A DNA stretch of 32,627 nt from a virus, in IMG/VR virus record IMGVR_UViG_3300042563_000864, positions 1 through 32,627 of that record. The stretch is one strand, 5' to 3'. The stretch's first letter is position 1, and every line of letters begins with the position of its first letter. Below are positions 1 through 8,271 of the stretch, piece by piece. The notes beneath the pieces are model-generated. The model had not been told where the DNA came from and made no database searches. It saw only the letters and a list, made by a program, of their open reading frames with translations. Position numbers and translations under genes: made by a program.

Positions 1-127
1 GATGTAAGTGTGCTAATAATTGTTGAGGCAATTGCCAATGCTTTCCCCGCTTTTGTATTTTCGCCTAATAATTTAGATAAAGCCATGAATGATTGACCAA
101 CCGCATTTATGGCCTCGATTCTTGCTT
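1..127. repeat. Terminal direct repeat, copy 1 (contig circularity)
   Basis: These 127 bases are identical to 32501-32627. The tape measure reading frame passes through the repeat without interruption when the two ends are joined. This is what an assembler gives for a circular or circularly permuted molecule, where the overlap equals its k-mer length. It is more likely an assembly overlap than a physical terminal repeat, because it lies inside a gene. Confidence 0.95.
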
Positions 128-1877
128 GTGCAGTTGCTTTCTCAATTGCAACAATGGCTGCATTGTTTTTAGCAATTTCAAGTTTCTTTTGCTCTTCAGT
201 TTTGGTTGTATCTGCTAAAATTAAAGCGTTTTTATTTTGAATGATTGCAATTTCGGCTGCGTTTTGTTGCTCTAAGGTTGTTGCCTCAACTTGCGCCAAT
301 TCCAATTCAAATTGTAATTTTTGCTCATCTAATTGCTTTTGCTTATTATCATTTTCAATCTTATTGTCAGTAACCAAATTTTGATTAGCAATTTGTAGCG
401 CAGTGATTTGGTCATCATATGCTCCAGTAATTCCATTAAATTCCTCAAGTCGTGCAATTTCCTCATTGTTTCTATCTATCTGCGATTGTTTTAAAGCGTC
501 ATCATATTGCTTTCTGGTTAATAATCCATTTGCAAATTGTTGTTTTAAATTAGCCTCAAATTGCGCTCTGTTTAAATCGTTAATTACTTTATCGTTATTA
601 AATGCGTCAACTCTCAATTTCTGCTCTTCAGATAATTGCGCTCTAATTTTAGCAGTAAATTTTTCTAATTCTTTTGCCCTATCTTCTAAATTCTTTTTTT
701 CCTTTTCTTTTTGCTTTTCTCGAATAGTTGCTTCGCCCTCAATTAAGCCATTTATACGACCTTGATTTTTTTCTGTCTGAACGCCCGCAGCTTGTTGTAC
801 TTCAAATCGCTTTTGTTGCGCATCTGCCAATCTTTGCTCTGCGGTGTCTCTGTCTTGCCCAGTTTTAATTGCGTTTGATAATGCTTTTGCTGCAATTGCA
901 ACTCTTCTGTTTGCTAATGCCTCATCCTTTTTTAACTGCTCCTCTTCTAATCTGTTTGCTTCTTGTAAAATACCAATTCTCTCTCGCTCTGTCTTAGTCC
1001 TATCTTTTGATTGTGCAATTAAGATAGCCACATCCCTATTTGTTTGCGCCAGTGTCGCTTGATTTGCACGCTCTGCGTCTTCTAAGTCGTCTAATGCTTG
1101 CACTAAGTTGTAACCCTCTGCGGCTGCACTTGCAATGTTAGAACCTAAATTCCCGAATGCACTTGAAAACGAATCGAATATGCCCCCGCCAGAACTTACC
1201 AAATCAAAAAAGTTTTTAACCGATGACGAAATGGTTGTAATTGTTGCACTTAGTCCCTCAAAAACTCCGCTAATTGCGTTCGTTACTGGTTCTAATTTTA
1301 AGAATGATTGAATCAATGGCGTAACTGCCATCAATATTAAACTAAATGGATTGCCTGCGGCTAATGCTTTAAATCCATTGCCCACTCCAGTTAATCCATT
1401 TTGCAACGCAGGGAATTGACCGATTAATCCTTTAAATGAGTCTGAATAATTACCGACATTTCTGCGGTTGTCTCCGATTGCAGATTCCTGCGCCTTTAGT
1501 GTGTCTGTTAAACTCTTTAGCCTATCGGTCTGCTCTTTGGTTGGCTTTTGGATTCTAACATATTCCGCATTCAATTCCTTTAGCAACTCACGATTTTGTT
1601 TGATTGAGTTGTTGTTGAAATTGGTCGTGTCTGTGTTTGCTTTCTCGGCATTCGATAAATCGCCAATAGATTTCTCATTCAACTTGTATTGACCCTCTAA
1701 TGCTTTTAACTGGGCGTTGTTATCCCTAAAAGCCTTTTGATTCTCTTTAGTTGAAACGTCTAACTTCGATTGCTCCTCTCGCAAGTCAGAAATCCTTTTT
1801 TTAATCTCTTCTTGATTTTTCTGGAGTTCGCCGAACTGAATATCGACATTGTAAACTATTGACTTTTCGTCTGCCAT
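1..1877 (-). CDS. Tape measure protein, N-terminal part (runs off the contig end)
   Basis: N-terminal 625 or so residues of a 789-residue tape measure protein; the gene continues at 32500 and stops at 32008-32010. The start is the ATG at 1877 (MADEKSIVYN), just after AAAGGA. The protein opens with a heptad-rich, Lys/Glu-rich segment. A hydrophobic Gly/Ser/Ala-rich stretch follows (about residues 165-235), then a very long Gln/Glu/Lys/Ala-rich coiled coil (about 250-590). This layout is typical of siphovirus tape measures, which fill the tail tube and set its length. At about 0.15 nm per residue the tail would be near 120 nm (inference). It lies downstream of the tail fibre gene rather than upstream, which is unusual. 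The window cuts the gene only because the circle was opened here. Confidence 0.9.
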   Translation of the reverse strand, partial: MADEKSIVYNVDIQFGELQKNQEEIKKRISDLREEQSKLDVSTKENQKAFRDNNAQLKALEGQYKLNEKSIGDLSNAEKANTDTTNFNNNSIKQNRELLKELNAEYVRIQKPTKEQTDRLKSLTDTLKAQESAIGDNRRNVGNYSDSFKGLIGQFPALQNGLTGVGNGFKALAAGNPFSLILMAVTPLIQSFLKLEPVTNAISGVFEGLSATITTISSSVKNFFDLVSSGGGIFDSFSSAFGNLGSNIASAAAEGYNLVQALDDLEDAERANQATLAQTNRDVAILIAQSKDRTKTERERIGILQEANRLEEEQLKKDEALANRRVAIAAKALSNAIKTGQDRDTAEQRLADAQQKRFEVQQAAGVQTEKNQGRINGLIEGEATIREKQKEKEKKNLEDRAKELEKFTAKIRAQLSEEQKLRVDAFNNDKVINDLNRAQFEANLKQQFANGLLTRKQYDDALKQSQIDRNNEEIARLEEFNGITGAYDDQITALQIANQNLVTDNKIENDNKQKQLDEQKLQFELELAQVEATTLEQQNAAEIAIIQNKNALILADTTKTEEQKKLEIAKNNAAIVAIEKATAQARIEAINAVGQSFMALSKLLGENTKAGKALAIASTIISTLT

Positions 1878-1893
1878 TTCCTTTGTTTAAAAT

Positions 1894-1915
1894 GGCGGCC
1901 AGTTGCCCGACCGCC
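1894..1915 (-). promoter_or_regulatory. Hairpin before the tape measure gene
   Basis: On the minus strand GGCGGTC, an 8-nt loop and GGCCGCC form a 7-bp stem with one G-U pair, followed by ATTTTAAAC. It is by far the most GC-rich spot in this region and lies between the stop of the 54-residue gene and the tape measure start. It could be a weak terminator that tunes tape measure expression, or an mRNA-stabilising element. The T-run is too short for a confident terminator. Confidence 0.5.
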
Positions 1916-1921
1916 GTTAAA

Positions 1922-2086
1922 TTACTTTACCTTTTCAACCTCAATTTTTTCGGTTGGAATTAAAATTGATTTTAGTTGTAATAATGCTTGTTGAATCGTT
2001 GCTGACTCATCTAACACAAAACATCCTTTTTGATTTGCAATGTTTAGTCCTTGACTAACAATGCCATATATTTCCTCATTGTTCAT
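1922..2086 (-). CDS. Small hypothetical protein (54 aa) before the tape measure
   Basis: A 54-codon gene starting MNNEEIYGIV and ending EVEKVK. It contains a short predicted helical region (ESATIQQALLQLKSIL) and no recognisable motif. It sits between the tail fibre and tape measure genes, the slot where tail chaperones or small tail accessories may occur, but no frameshift signal is seen. A perfect Bacteroidota-type -7 box (TATATTTG) ends 4 nt before its ATG, so transcription of the tape measure may start again here. The good codon pattern and tight fit between neighbours make it likely real; function unknown. Confidence 0.65.
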   Translation of the reverse strand: MNNEEIYGIVSQGLNIANQKGCFVLDESATIQQALLQLKSILIPTEKIEVEKVK

Positions 2087-2090
2087 GTGT

Positions 2091-2098
2091 CAAATATA
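2091..2098 (-). promoter_or_regulatory. -7 promoter box TATATTTG before the 54-aa gene
   Basis: Minus-strand TATATTTG matches TAnnTTTG exactly and ends 4 nt before the ATG at 2086. A message starting a few bases downstream would have almost no leader. No good -33 TTG is seen at the usual 19-nt spacing. Confidence 0.45.
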
Positions 2099-2104
2099 CA
2101 AAAA

Positions 2105-3007
2105 TTACATATTACTCATTGAAAACTTTTTCCAATTTGAGCCATCATACATACACATATGCTTTTGGTCGGTGTTGTAAACTAACAATCCATTTGCAGG
2201 CAAATTAATATTATTGATTTGCGTTTCGGTCATTCTCGGAACTAAAACTCCTTGTGTTGTTGAGTCTATTGTTAATTTAGAAGATGCAACATCTGTGGTT
2301 GTGCCAAGTAAAACATTACCATTTGGAAATATAACCTTACCTGCTGAACCTGCGTTATTAACTGCTAATTGTAATAAAGGTAAACCTTCAACTTCTATTT
2401 CTAAACTTTTACCACCACTATAAAATGTATTTGAATAGTTTTGATAAAATTGTGTTGCTCCATAATCAAATTTAGATAAATTTAAAAGTAAATTTTTTGA
2501 TGCTGATTGTAATCCTCTAATTTCTAATTTACCTGTTGGGTCTGTACATCCTATACCTACTGACCCTGCTGATGTGATACGCATTCTTTCGGTTGCAGAA
2601 TTAGTATAAAACCCGATTGTTTCTCCCGAAATACCTAAAGGAATATCTCCACCAATATCCGAAAGAGCAAGAATATCCATACTATTTGTAAGATAAACAT
2701 TTGTTCCAATTCCTAATCTTTTTGCAGTTGTGCCTCCTATTACCTCAAATTTAAGATAGTTTGGATTCCCCCCAATTCCAATACCCGTAGCATTTTCATA
2801 AATTATTGAGTTTCCAATCGTTGACGTTGCCGTAAATTTTGCAAGTCTGTTAATCGTTCCAGACCCCTCAACGCCAGACGCATTTCCTAAATTTGCAATG
2901 TCCTGCGCAGTGATTCTTTTGGTTGTGCCAGTTTGCACGATAGGAACTAACTCAGTTCCATTCAGAGCGCCGCCCGCAGGCAGTTCGCTAATTTTTTTCT
3001 TTGCCAT
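2105..3007 (-). CDS. Tail fibre / receptor-binding-type structural protein
   Basis: A 300-residue protein beginning MAKKKISELPAGGALNGTEL. This KISELP-GTEL-VPIVQ opening followed by T-x-R-I-T-A-Q-D is a frequent N-terminal module of phage tail-fibre and collar-type proteins. The middle is rich in Gly, Asn, Ser and Thr with beta-type repeats (GIGIGG, SVGIG, NVLLGTTTD). The C-terminal part (about residues 230-295) has the pattern STTQGVLVPRMTETQ...GLLVYNTDQ...MYDGSNW, widespread in secreted and fibre proteins of Bacteroidota and their phages. No S74 peptidase (chaperone) domain is visible. It lies directly downstream of the 732-residue tail-tip gene, which fits a host-binding role. The receptor is unknown. 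Confidence 0.75.
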   Translation of the reverse strand: MAKKKISELPAGGALNGTELVPIVQTGTTKRITAQDIANLGNASGVEGSGTINRLAKFTATSTIGNSIIYENATGIGIGGNPNYLKFEVIGGTTAKRLGIGTNVYLTNSMDILALSDIGGDIPLGISGETIGFYTNSATERMRITSAGSVGIGCTDPTGKLEIRGLQSASKNLLLNLSKFDYGATQFYQNYSNTFYSGGKSLEIEVEGLPLLQLAVNNAGSAGKVIFPNGNVLLGTTTDVASSKLTIDSTTQGVLVPRMTETQINNINLPANGLLVYNTDQKHMCMYDGSNWKKFSMSNM

Positions 3008-3011
3008 TTTT

Positions 3012-5210
3012 TTATATAATTATGTCGTTATTATTTTCGGTTATTATGTCTTCTAAAATTTCTGTGTCTAAATATGTAAACTCTTTAACTGGTTCTATTA
3101 TTCCGAACTCATCTTCAACTCTGTCTAATACCCCAACGTTAATCAATTCAACCTTTGTTAAACCTAATGAGTTTGGATTATAGTCAATGATTCTGTTAAG
3201 CCTAAAAATTGCGCTAAAATACGAAATATACCAGAGTTCTGAAAAGTCAAGTTCTGTAATATCTTTACTACTCAATTTAAAATACGCCGTAACTTGCGCA
3301 GAGACCGAAAGCGAGTCAATTGCTGACTTGTAATATGTGTCAACTAAATTTTTAGGCATATTTAAAACCTCATTTGGTGTATTAAACGCCAGATTCAATT
3401 CAAATGCGTCAATGCCACCCTCATTATATTTTTTTTTCTGGAAATAGCATAATGGAACGCTTGCAGTAACGCCAAACCCCTCAACATTTAAAACAGAATA
3501 TAATCCATCGGATAAAATATCAATAGTTGTTAGACCGCCATTTATTAAAATTCTCGGCTCATGCTGAGTGTTTAAAATTGTTGGCTCTGCAATGTCAAGC
3601 ATTGTCGGCAAATAAATATAATCTGGGTCATTGCCATTCCATGACTTTTCAATAATAGTCGGAGAGAATCCAACCTCGCCAATTAACGTTGGCTCGCCTT
3701 GTTGTGTTAAATAATATTGGCCGTCCCCATATTTGTATGGTTGGTCAGTTGTTTGTTTTAAATCATATCTGCTTAACCAATAGTCCTTTTCGTCATGCTT
3801 ATATCTAAAATCATATTTGCGAGAAAAATTGGTCGGTTGGTAATTAATTATTGCATTTGGTGTCAAACTTAATTTTTGACTAAAGTCTTTTTGACCGCCA
3901 TTTTGATAAAATGAATCATAAGTGCTTATTTGAACTTGCCCTTTATTATCGTCAACAACAATAACCCAGTTAAACATTTTATAGCACCACTGAAATAAAT
4001 CTGACTGCTTTATGTTTGGCAAATTTGGAGACATTTGCACAATTTCCCCTTGCGCAATATTTAACTTAACGTCTTTTGGATAAATAGTGTAAACATTTGG
4101 ATAAATTAAAACCTCACTGCCAGTCGATTTAATTGCATATCTGGTTGCCACAAATCTTAACTTGTCGCCAGTAAACAATGCAATGCTTGTTTTAATTTGA
4201 AAAGGAACTGCATTTGCAATCTGTCCATAATCTTTAACAATTACGTCTGACCATGTAGCCGTCCCACTATTATAGTATTGGAGTTTAATGTCAAATACTT
4301 TTGGAACTCCATAAGTTCCCAACGTATCTAAAAAACCAGAAATATTAACGTCAACACTTTGATTTGTTACCGATGTAAACTCGTCTGAGGCAAATTGACT
4401 CAGTGGGTCATAAATTTCCTGCGTAATTGGAATTGTATATTGGATTAAACTCGATGGCAAAGCATAAGGAGACGATTCGGGTCTATTCCCAGAAAAGCCA
4501 TCTGTTTTAATTAGATATTTATCCGAATGAATAAATTGTTCGTTGCTAAATGGAATCAATAATTTGCTTGTATTATAGTCATCAAAGAAAGTTGTCTTTA
4601 ATGTATAGCCATTGTCAATGCAAATTTGATTAATTGCACGCTTTAAATATAATGCAGGATAAACGTCTGTTACAAAAACATCTGTTGTCTCTGGGTTGTT
4701 TGCAGGCGCTCGACCATTAAATTGTCCATAGTCAATGAATGGATAAAAATAATCCGCAGGAACGCCCGCAGGATAACTCCCATTCCATGTATCAAAGATT
4801 GTTGCGTCATAGGTATGGTCTAAGTCATCCAAATTCAAGTCATTTATAGACCTTGTTCCAAATACCTCTTTTAATTTGCTTAACTCAGCAAACGCATAAA
4901 ACGAAATGGTCTCATTTGTTACCTCTGTAAGTACGCAAAGGCCATTAAATAATACTTGACTATTCTTTTGGATGCGGATTTTTCTCTGAGTGTATTTATC
5001 AAACGCATTTTTAGCGTTTATATTAAAGGCAAACCCAAATATTTTGTCGTTTTGTTTTGTTCTGGGAATAGTAATTGTTTTCGTCTTAGAACCAGAACGT
5101 CTGTTTAAATCTTTAATGTCAATCAATTCATAAGTCATCGGAATCAAAATGGCTTTGTCGCCCAATTCCAATTGGTATAAATCGTCAATTATGATTTCAG
5201 TATATTCCAT
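3012..5210 (-). CDS. Large tail-tip / baseplate-like protein (732 aa)
   Basis: A 732-residue protein and the largest uninterrupted gene here after the tape measure. The N-terminal half (IIIDDLYQLELGDK, SGSKTKTITIPRTKQN) resembles a family found in tail clusters of Bacteroidota siphophages. It is mostly beta-strand-like with many Tyr, Asp and Asn and has no enzymatic motif I recognise. It follows the two smaller tail proteins at 5211 and 6018 with no gap (TAG then ATG) and precedes the fibre gene. That position suggests a hub or tip protein linking the tube to the fibre. The exact role is inferred from context only. Confidence 0.6.
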   Translation of the reverse strand: MEYTEIIIDDLYQLELGDKAILIPMTYELIDIKDLNRRSGSKTKTITIPRTKQNDKIFGFAFNINAKNAFDKYTQRKIRIQKNSQVLFNGLCVLTEVTNETISFYAFAELSKLKEVFGTRSINDLNLDDLDHTYDATIFDTWNGSYPAGVPADYFYPFIDYGQFNGRAPANNPETTDVFVTDVYPALYLKRAINQICIDNGYTLKTTFFDDYNTSKLLIPFSNEQFIHSDKYLIKTDGFSGNRPESSPYALPSSLIQYTIPITQEIYDPLSQFASDEFTSVTNQSVDVNISGFLDTLGTYGVPKVFDIKLQYYNSGTATWSDVIVKDYGQIANAVPFQIKTSIALFTGDKLRFVATRYAIKSTGSEVLIYPNVYTIYPKDVKLNIAQGEIVQMSPNLPNIKQSDLFQWCYKMFNWVIVVDDNKGQVQISTYDSFYQNGGQKDFSQKLSLTPNAIINYQPTNFSRKYDFRYKHDEKDYWLSRYDLKQTTDQPYKYGDGQYYLTQQGEPTLIGEVGFSPTIIEKSWNGNDPDYIYLPTMLDIAEPTILNTQHEPRILINGGLTTIDILSDGLYSVLNVEGFGVTASVPLCYFQKKKYNEGGIDAFELNLAFNTPNEVLNMPKNLVDTYYKSAIDSLSVSAQVTAYFKLSSKDITELDFSELWYISYFSAIFRLNRIIDYNPNSLGLTKVELINVGVLDRVEDEFGIIEPVKEFTYLDTEILEDIITENNNDIII

Positions 5211-6014
5211 CTATCGTGTTTGGATGTTAATTGGGAAAGCATACTCAAATTCAAACTTCACAATAAAATCTTTTGAAAATGTATCGTAAGCAACAGACGA
5301 ATTTTTCACATTCACTGGCACATAGGTTAAATCGTTAACAACGTAAACATCAATCGAGTCAATCAATTCTCTTTTTAACCAATTTGCCGTTTCTTTGGTG
5401 TTAACTCTGGTTGCTAAACTTAGCGACTCAACAGACGAATGCGAGCGATAGCCATTGATTCTGTTTGGAGACTCATAATTTGTCGCCATACTAAACTCAA
5501 TTGGATTCTCACGTCTCACATTGATGGTTGTTTCTTGACCCGCAGTAAACATAAAACTATCGTATCCGCCTAACTTGTTAAGCCAGTTGACTTGTTTCTC
5601 ATTGCAATAAAGATTCTGGTCTCTAAGATAAAAACGCTCCTCAGTAATTGAAACGCCACCCGCAGTTCTCACAATTCTCACTCTCATTTTAACCGCCGCA
5701 GGGTCTGCACCAACCCAATTAACTGGGATTGCATTGTGATAAAGTGTTAAACTTGGATATAATTGATTATTTGTTTGTGCTAATGTCCCGCCGTCAACAT
5801 CGTAATAAGTATATTGAGCAGATGCAATAAAGTTGCCATCGTTACAAAGGAAATAAAGCGCAGACAATTCATTCTCTGGCATTACCTTAGTCAATGGCGC
5901 TTCTGTTAAAAACTTCTTGCCAGTTACGCCAGTGTCGTTTAACATGTAGTCTGTTAAATCATTTGTTACGTTATATTGCAACGCTGCGTTTGATGTATAA
6001 TATTGAGTTGGCAT
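5211..6014 (-). CDS. Tail protein, probably distal tail region (267 aa)
   Basis: A 267-residue protein starting MPTQYYTSNAALQYNV. It is predicted to be beta-rich, with many aromatic residues and a C-terminal half (VESLSLATRVNTKETANWLKR followed by IDVYVVNDLTYVPVNVKN) like small tail-tip proteins of this phage group. No catalytic motif is visible. It is packed between the 221- and 732-residue tail genes with gaps of 0-3 bp, so the three are probably made together and assembled at the tail end. Confidence 0.5.
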   Translation of the reverse strand: MPTQYYTSNAALQYNVTNDLTDYMLNDTGVTGKKFLTEAPLTKVMPENELSALYFLCNDGNFIASAQYTYYDVDGGTLAQTNNQLYPSLTLYHNAIPVNWVGADPAAVKMRVRIVRTAGGVSITEERFYLRDQNLYCNEKQVNWLNKLGGYDSFMFTAGQETTINVRRENPIEFSMATNYESPNRINGYRSHSSVESLSLATRVNTKETANWLKRELIDSIDVYVVNDLTYVPVNVKNSSVAYDTFSKDFIVKFEFEYAFPINIQTR

Positions 6015-6017
6015 ATC

Positions 6018-6683
6018 TTATAAATCGTTTGGTGTTGTCTCTTCATACTGAGCCTCGTTTCCAACTGGATTGTCGAATCCCTCAGCATAAGAAATGTAAT
6101 ATCTAATATATGATTTTAAATTGTTCTGGATAATTGGCGGACTCACTAAAGGAAACAAATCGCCAGAAATTACATCTGTAACCACGTTGCACTCAGAGTT
6201 GTAATCCTTTAAGATGTCTGCAATATCAATAATGAAATAGCAATAACCCAAAACAAACGTTGGCTTTAAAGTAATTTTTGCAATTTCCTCAAAACCATTG
6301 TCGCAATAGTTAAATCCAAATACTCGAATCACTGCATTGTAGTTTCTTAGATATTTATAATACCAAATATTATTTCCATCGCCTGCACTAACATAAGGAG
6401 CATTGATTGTAAAGCTATCGCCAACGACAGACGTAACAAGCCAAACGCCATTGTATGCCTCAACGCCCGAATTTTGTGAAATCTTAATGAAATCGCCAAC
6501 TAATAAACCATGTGGTGCACTTAAATCAATTTGCACATAGCCATTGTTGTTTACAAAGCCATCACCCCCCTCAGTTTCTGCTCCGATTGTATAGTCAGAC
6601 GTAACGTCCGAGTTAAACTCGAAACGCACTGGATTATAAACGGCCGTATTTATTGACGGCTGAACTTCAATTGTTAAACTCAT
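6018..6683 (-). CDS. Tail-associated protein (221 aa)
   Basis: A 221-residue protein starting MSLTIEVQPSINTAVYNPVR. Residues about 45-90 (NNNGYVQIDLSAPHGLLVGD, then NGVWLVTSVVGDSFTI) look like a small beta-barrel. This G-L-x-x-G-D-x-I...Y-N-G-x-x-x-V pattern is common in phage structural and fibre domains. The start overlaps the end of the preceding gp10-like gene by 17 nt. It heads the three-gene tail-tip block 6018-5210-3012. Assignment rests on context and fold type. Confidence 0.5.
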   Translation of the reverse strand: MSLTIEVQPSINTAVYNPVRFEFNSDVTSDYTIGAETEGGDGFVNNNGYVQIDLSAPHGLLVGDFIKISQNSGVEAYNGVWLVTSVVGDSFTINAPYVSAGDGNNIWYYKYLRNYNAVIRVFGFNYCDNGFEEIAKITLKPTFVLGYCYFIIDIADILKDYNSECNVVTDVISGDLFPLVSPPIIQNNLKSYIRYYISYAEGFDNPVGNEAQYEETTPNDL

Positions 6684-7128
6684 TATTAAAATAGTTTTGT
6701 ATGTCCTCTAAAACTGCTTTGTTTATTGCGTCTTCAAAATTTGGGATTGTATTGTCAACGTAAAAATTCCCCTTGTATCCCTCTTTATGTATTTTCCTCG
6801 TAACCAAAAACGCTTGCTCTGCCTTTGTTAATTTCTTGCCTTTTGAGCCGTCTTTTTTATCTGGCGCATACCAATCTGGCAACTTGTTAACCCACTCGTC
6901 AATCTTTGGCCTAACCAATGCAGGATAGTTTCCCTCCTTTGTGATTCCTCTGCCTTTATTCTGCCAAAACCAATAATCATTTGCCATGATAGCAACTTGA
7001 CTTCTGGTGTTTTCTGTTGTCAAAACAACTTCATGCGAGTCAGCCAATGTCCCCGCCTTGTTTAATGCAGTTACAAGCGCCTCATTCAGCTTGTTAAATT
7101 CAGCCAGTGTGTTCGTTAAATCTATCAT
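6667..7128 (-). CDS. HK97 gp10-like head-tail / tail completion protein
   Basis: A 153-residue protein with the segment MANDYWFWQNKGRGI...YPALVRPKIDEWV, which matches the (D)YW-x-x-x-x-x-GR...P...I-x-x-W pattern of HK97 gp10-type connector proteins in Bacteroidota phages. The rest is helical, with a Lys-rich linker (DKKDGSKGKKLTK). It overlaps the 147-residue gene by 4 nt (ATGA) and the following tail gene by 17 nt. In the family this protein sits at the head-tail or tail-terminator interface, which fits a place between the terminase and the tail-tip genes. Confidence 0.6.
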   Translation of the reverse strand: MIDLTNTLAEFNKLNEALVTALNKAGTLADSHEVVLTTENTRSQVAIMANDYWFWQNKGRGITKEGNYPALVRPKIDEWVNKLPDWYAPDKKDGSKGKKLTKAEQAFLVTRKIHKEGYKGNFYVDNTIPNFEDAINKAVLEDIQNYFNNEFNN

Positions 7129-7568
7129 GCGAATAAATCACAACATAAACTTGAATCAATTGGCAATGTTACCGATACCGCAACCGACCAACCATAATGA
7201 ACATTGTCCTGCTTTTTGTTAATCATTGTTGCTTGCCCAAATGTCATTACATCCCTCTCCAAATCTTCGTTTTCTATTTGCATTGACTGAATATATCCAA
7301 CCATGATTTTATTTAATTGGTCAAAATGGTTATTCATTTGGGATTGCTTATCTGTAAGCGACCCCGATGTGATAAATTGTAAGTTAAACGAATAAGTCTG
7401 CGACACAATAATGTTATTTGTCGAGTTGTTTGTTACACTCAAAGGGAATAGCATCCAGATTAGCGGATATTTTATATTCGACTGGGCGTTCAATTCATTA
7501 AACGTTCCATTGCCGAACGTGTATGTCTGCTCGGCTTTAGTCTTGAATATTTCGATTAATTTGTTCAC
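7125..7568 (-). CDS. Probable tail terminator / minor tail protein, GTG start
   Basis: A 147-residue protein. The reading frame starts with GTG at 7568 (MNKLIEIFKT); the first ATG is only at residue 39, which would remove the likely N-terminal helix. The sequence alternates strand-like segments (NNIIVSQTYSFNLQFI, HYGWSVAVSVTLPI) with one helix (DQLNKIMVGYIQSM), compatible with the alpha/beta fold of tail terminator proteins. A short Cys pair (CC) lies near the C-terminus. It overlaps the upstream gene by 32 nt and the gp10-like gene by 4 nt, so the genes are probably translationally coupled. Function inferred from position. Confidence 0.5.
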   Translation of the reverse strand: MNKLIEIFKTKAEQTYTFGNGTFNELNAQSNIKYPLIWMLFPLSVTNNSTNNIIVSQTYSFNLQFITSGSLTDKQSQMNNHFDQLNKIMVGYIQSMQIENEDLERDVMTFGQATMINKKQDNVHYGWSVAVSVTLPIDSSLCCDLFA

Positions 7569-8271
7569 GTCTCAATTTTTCTAAGTTCTGCAAATATATT
7601 CTTTCAATCTTCTTGTAAGTTAAAAATGTGTATGCTTCCGCAACGCTCGTTTTGCTTACTGCTTCAATGTCTTTGTAAATCCCATCGGCCAATTGCACCA
7701 ATGTGCCATAACCGCCAAACTGACTTAAACTTTGAACGCCTGCTTCTAATTGAATATCCTCTAACTCGCTCTCAAACAAAGGTAAGAATTTATTGTGAAC
7801 ATCTGCAAATTGCTCATTCACTTTGTTTTGGTAAAAAAGTGCAACAGATGCGGGCAAGTTTAGATATTCCAAATATCGTTTGTTTGTTCTGGTGTCGTAG
7901 TTATATTCGCCAGTCTCCAATAAGCATAAAAATGGCAATGCTTTCCATTCGCATTCTTTGAACTCTGCAATCGTTGCTTTCCAATCTTCGAATTGACCAA
8001 TCGGGCAAGCCATGATTTCGTATAAATCTAATCGCTCGCCAACCATAAGAATTTCGCCATTGACTAACATCTGAGCCAATCCAGTTAACTCCAATTTTCC
8101 CTCTAAACTGATTTTATCGTAAATGTCTGGAGTGATTCCAGATATAAGCATAACCGCTTCGTTGTATTTTTCCTCATGCAATAAGTTTTGCAAGTCAATG
8201 AAATGTCTCAATGTGATTTCGTCCAACTGAGTTGGGAATTGGTATTCTTTGTCGATGTTAACTAAAACCAT
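7537..8271 (-). CDS. Hypothetical protein after terminase, possible tail assembly chaperone
   Basis: A 244-residue, mostly helical acidic protein starting MVLVNIDKEYQFPTQLDEIT. The C-terminal SVAEAYTFLTYKKIERIYLQ resembles the end of many tail-assembly chaperone-like proteins (a helix containing Y-x-x-L-x-x-K). The central EDWKATIAEFKECEWKALP is also helical. No slippery heptamer near the end clearly points to a programmed frameshift. It overlaps terminase by 10 nt. A portal would normally sit here, but the portal is at 22679-24112. The chaperone idea is a weak inference. Confidence 0.4.
   Translation of the reverse strand: MVLVNIDKEYQFPTQLDEITLRHFIDLQNLLHEEKYNEAVMLISGITPDIYDKISLEGKLELTGLAQMLVNGEILMVGERLDLYEIMACPIGQFEDWKATIAEFKECEWKALPFLCLLETGEYNYDTRTNKRYLEYLNLPASVALFYQNKVNEQFADVHNKFLPLFESELEDIQLEAGVQSLSQFGGYGTLVQLADGIYKDIEAVSKTSVAEAYTFLTYKKIERIYLQNLEKLRREQINRNIQD

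Noticed and set aside
1-127. Physical direct terminal repeats of the phage genome
   Set aside because: 127 bp equals a usual assembler k-mer, and the repeat lies within a continuous tape measure gene, so it is best read as an assembly overlap of a circle.
403-1692. Plus-strand open frames of 72-120 codons opposite the tape measure gene
   Set aside because: They mirror the minus-strand coding region, with Ser/Phe/Cys-rich nonsense composition and no coupling to other genes.
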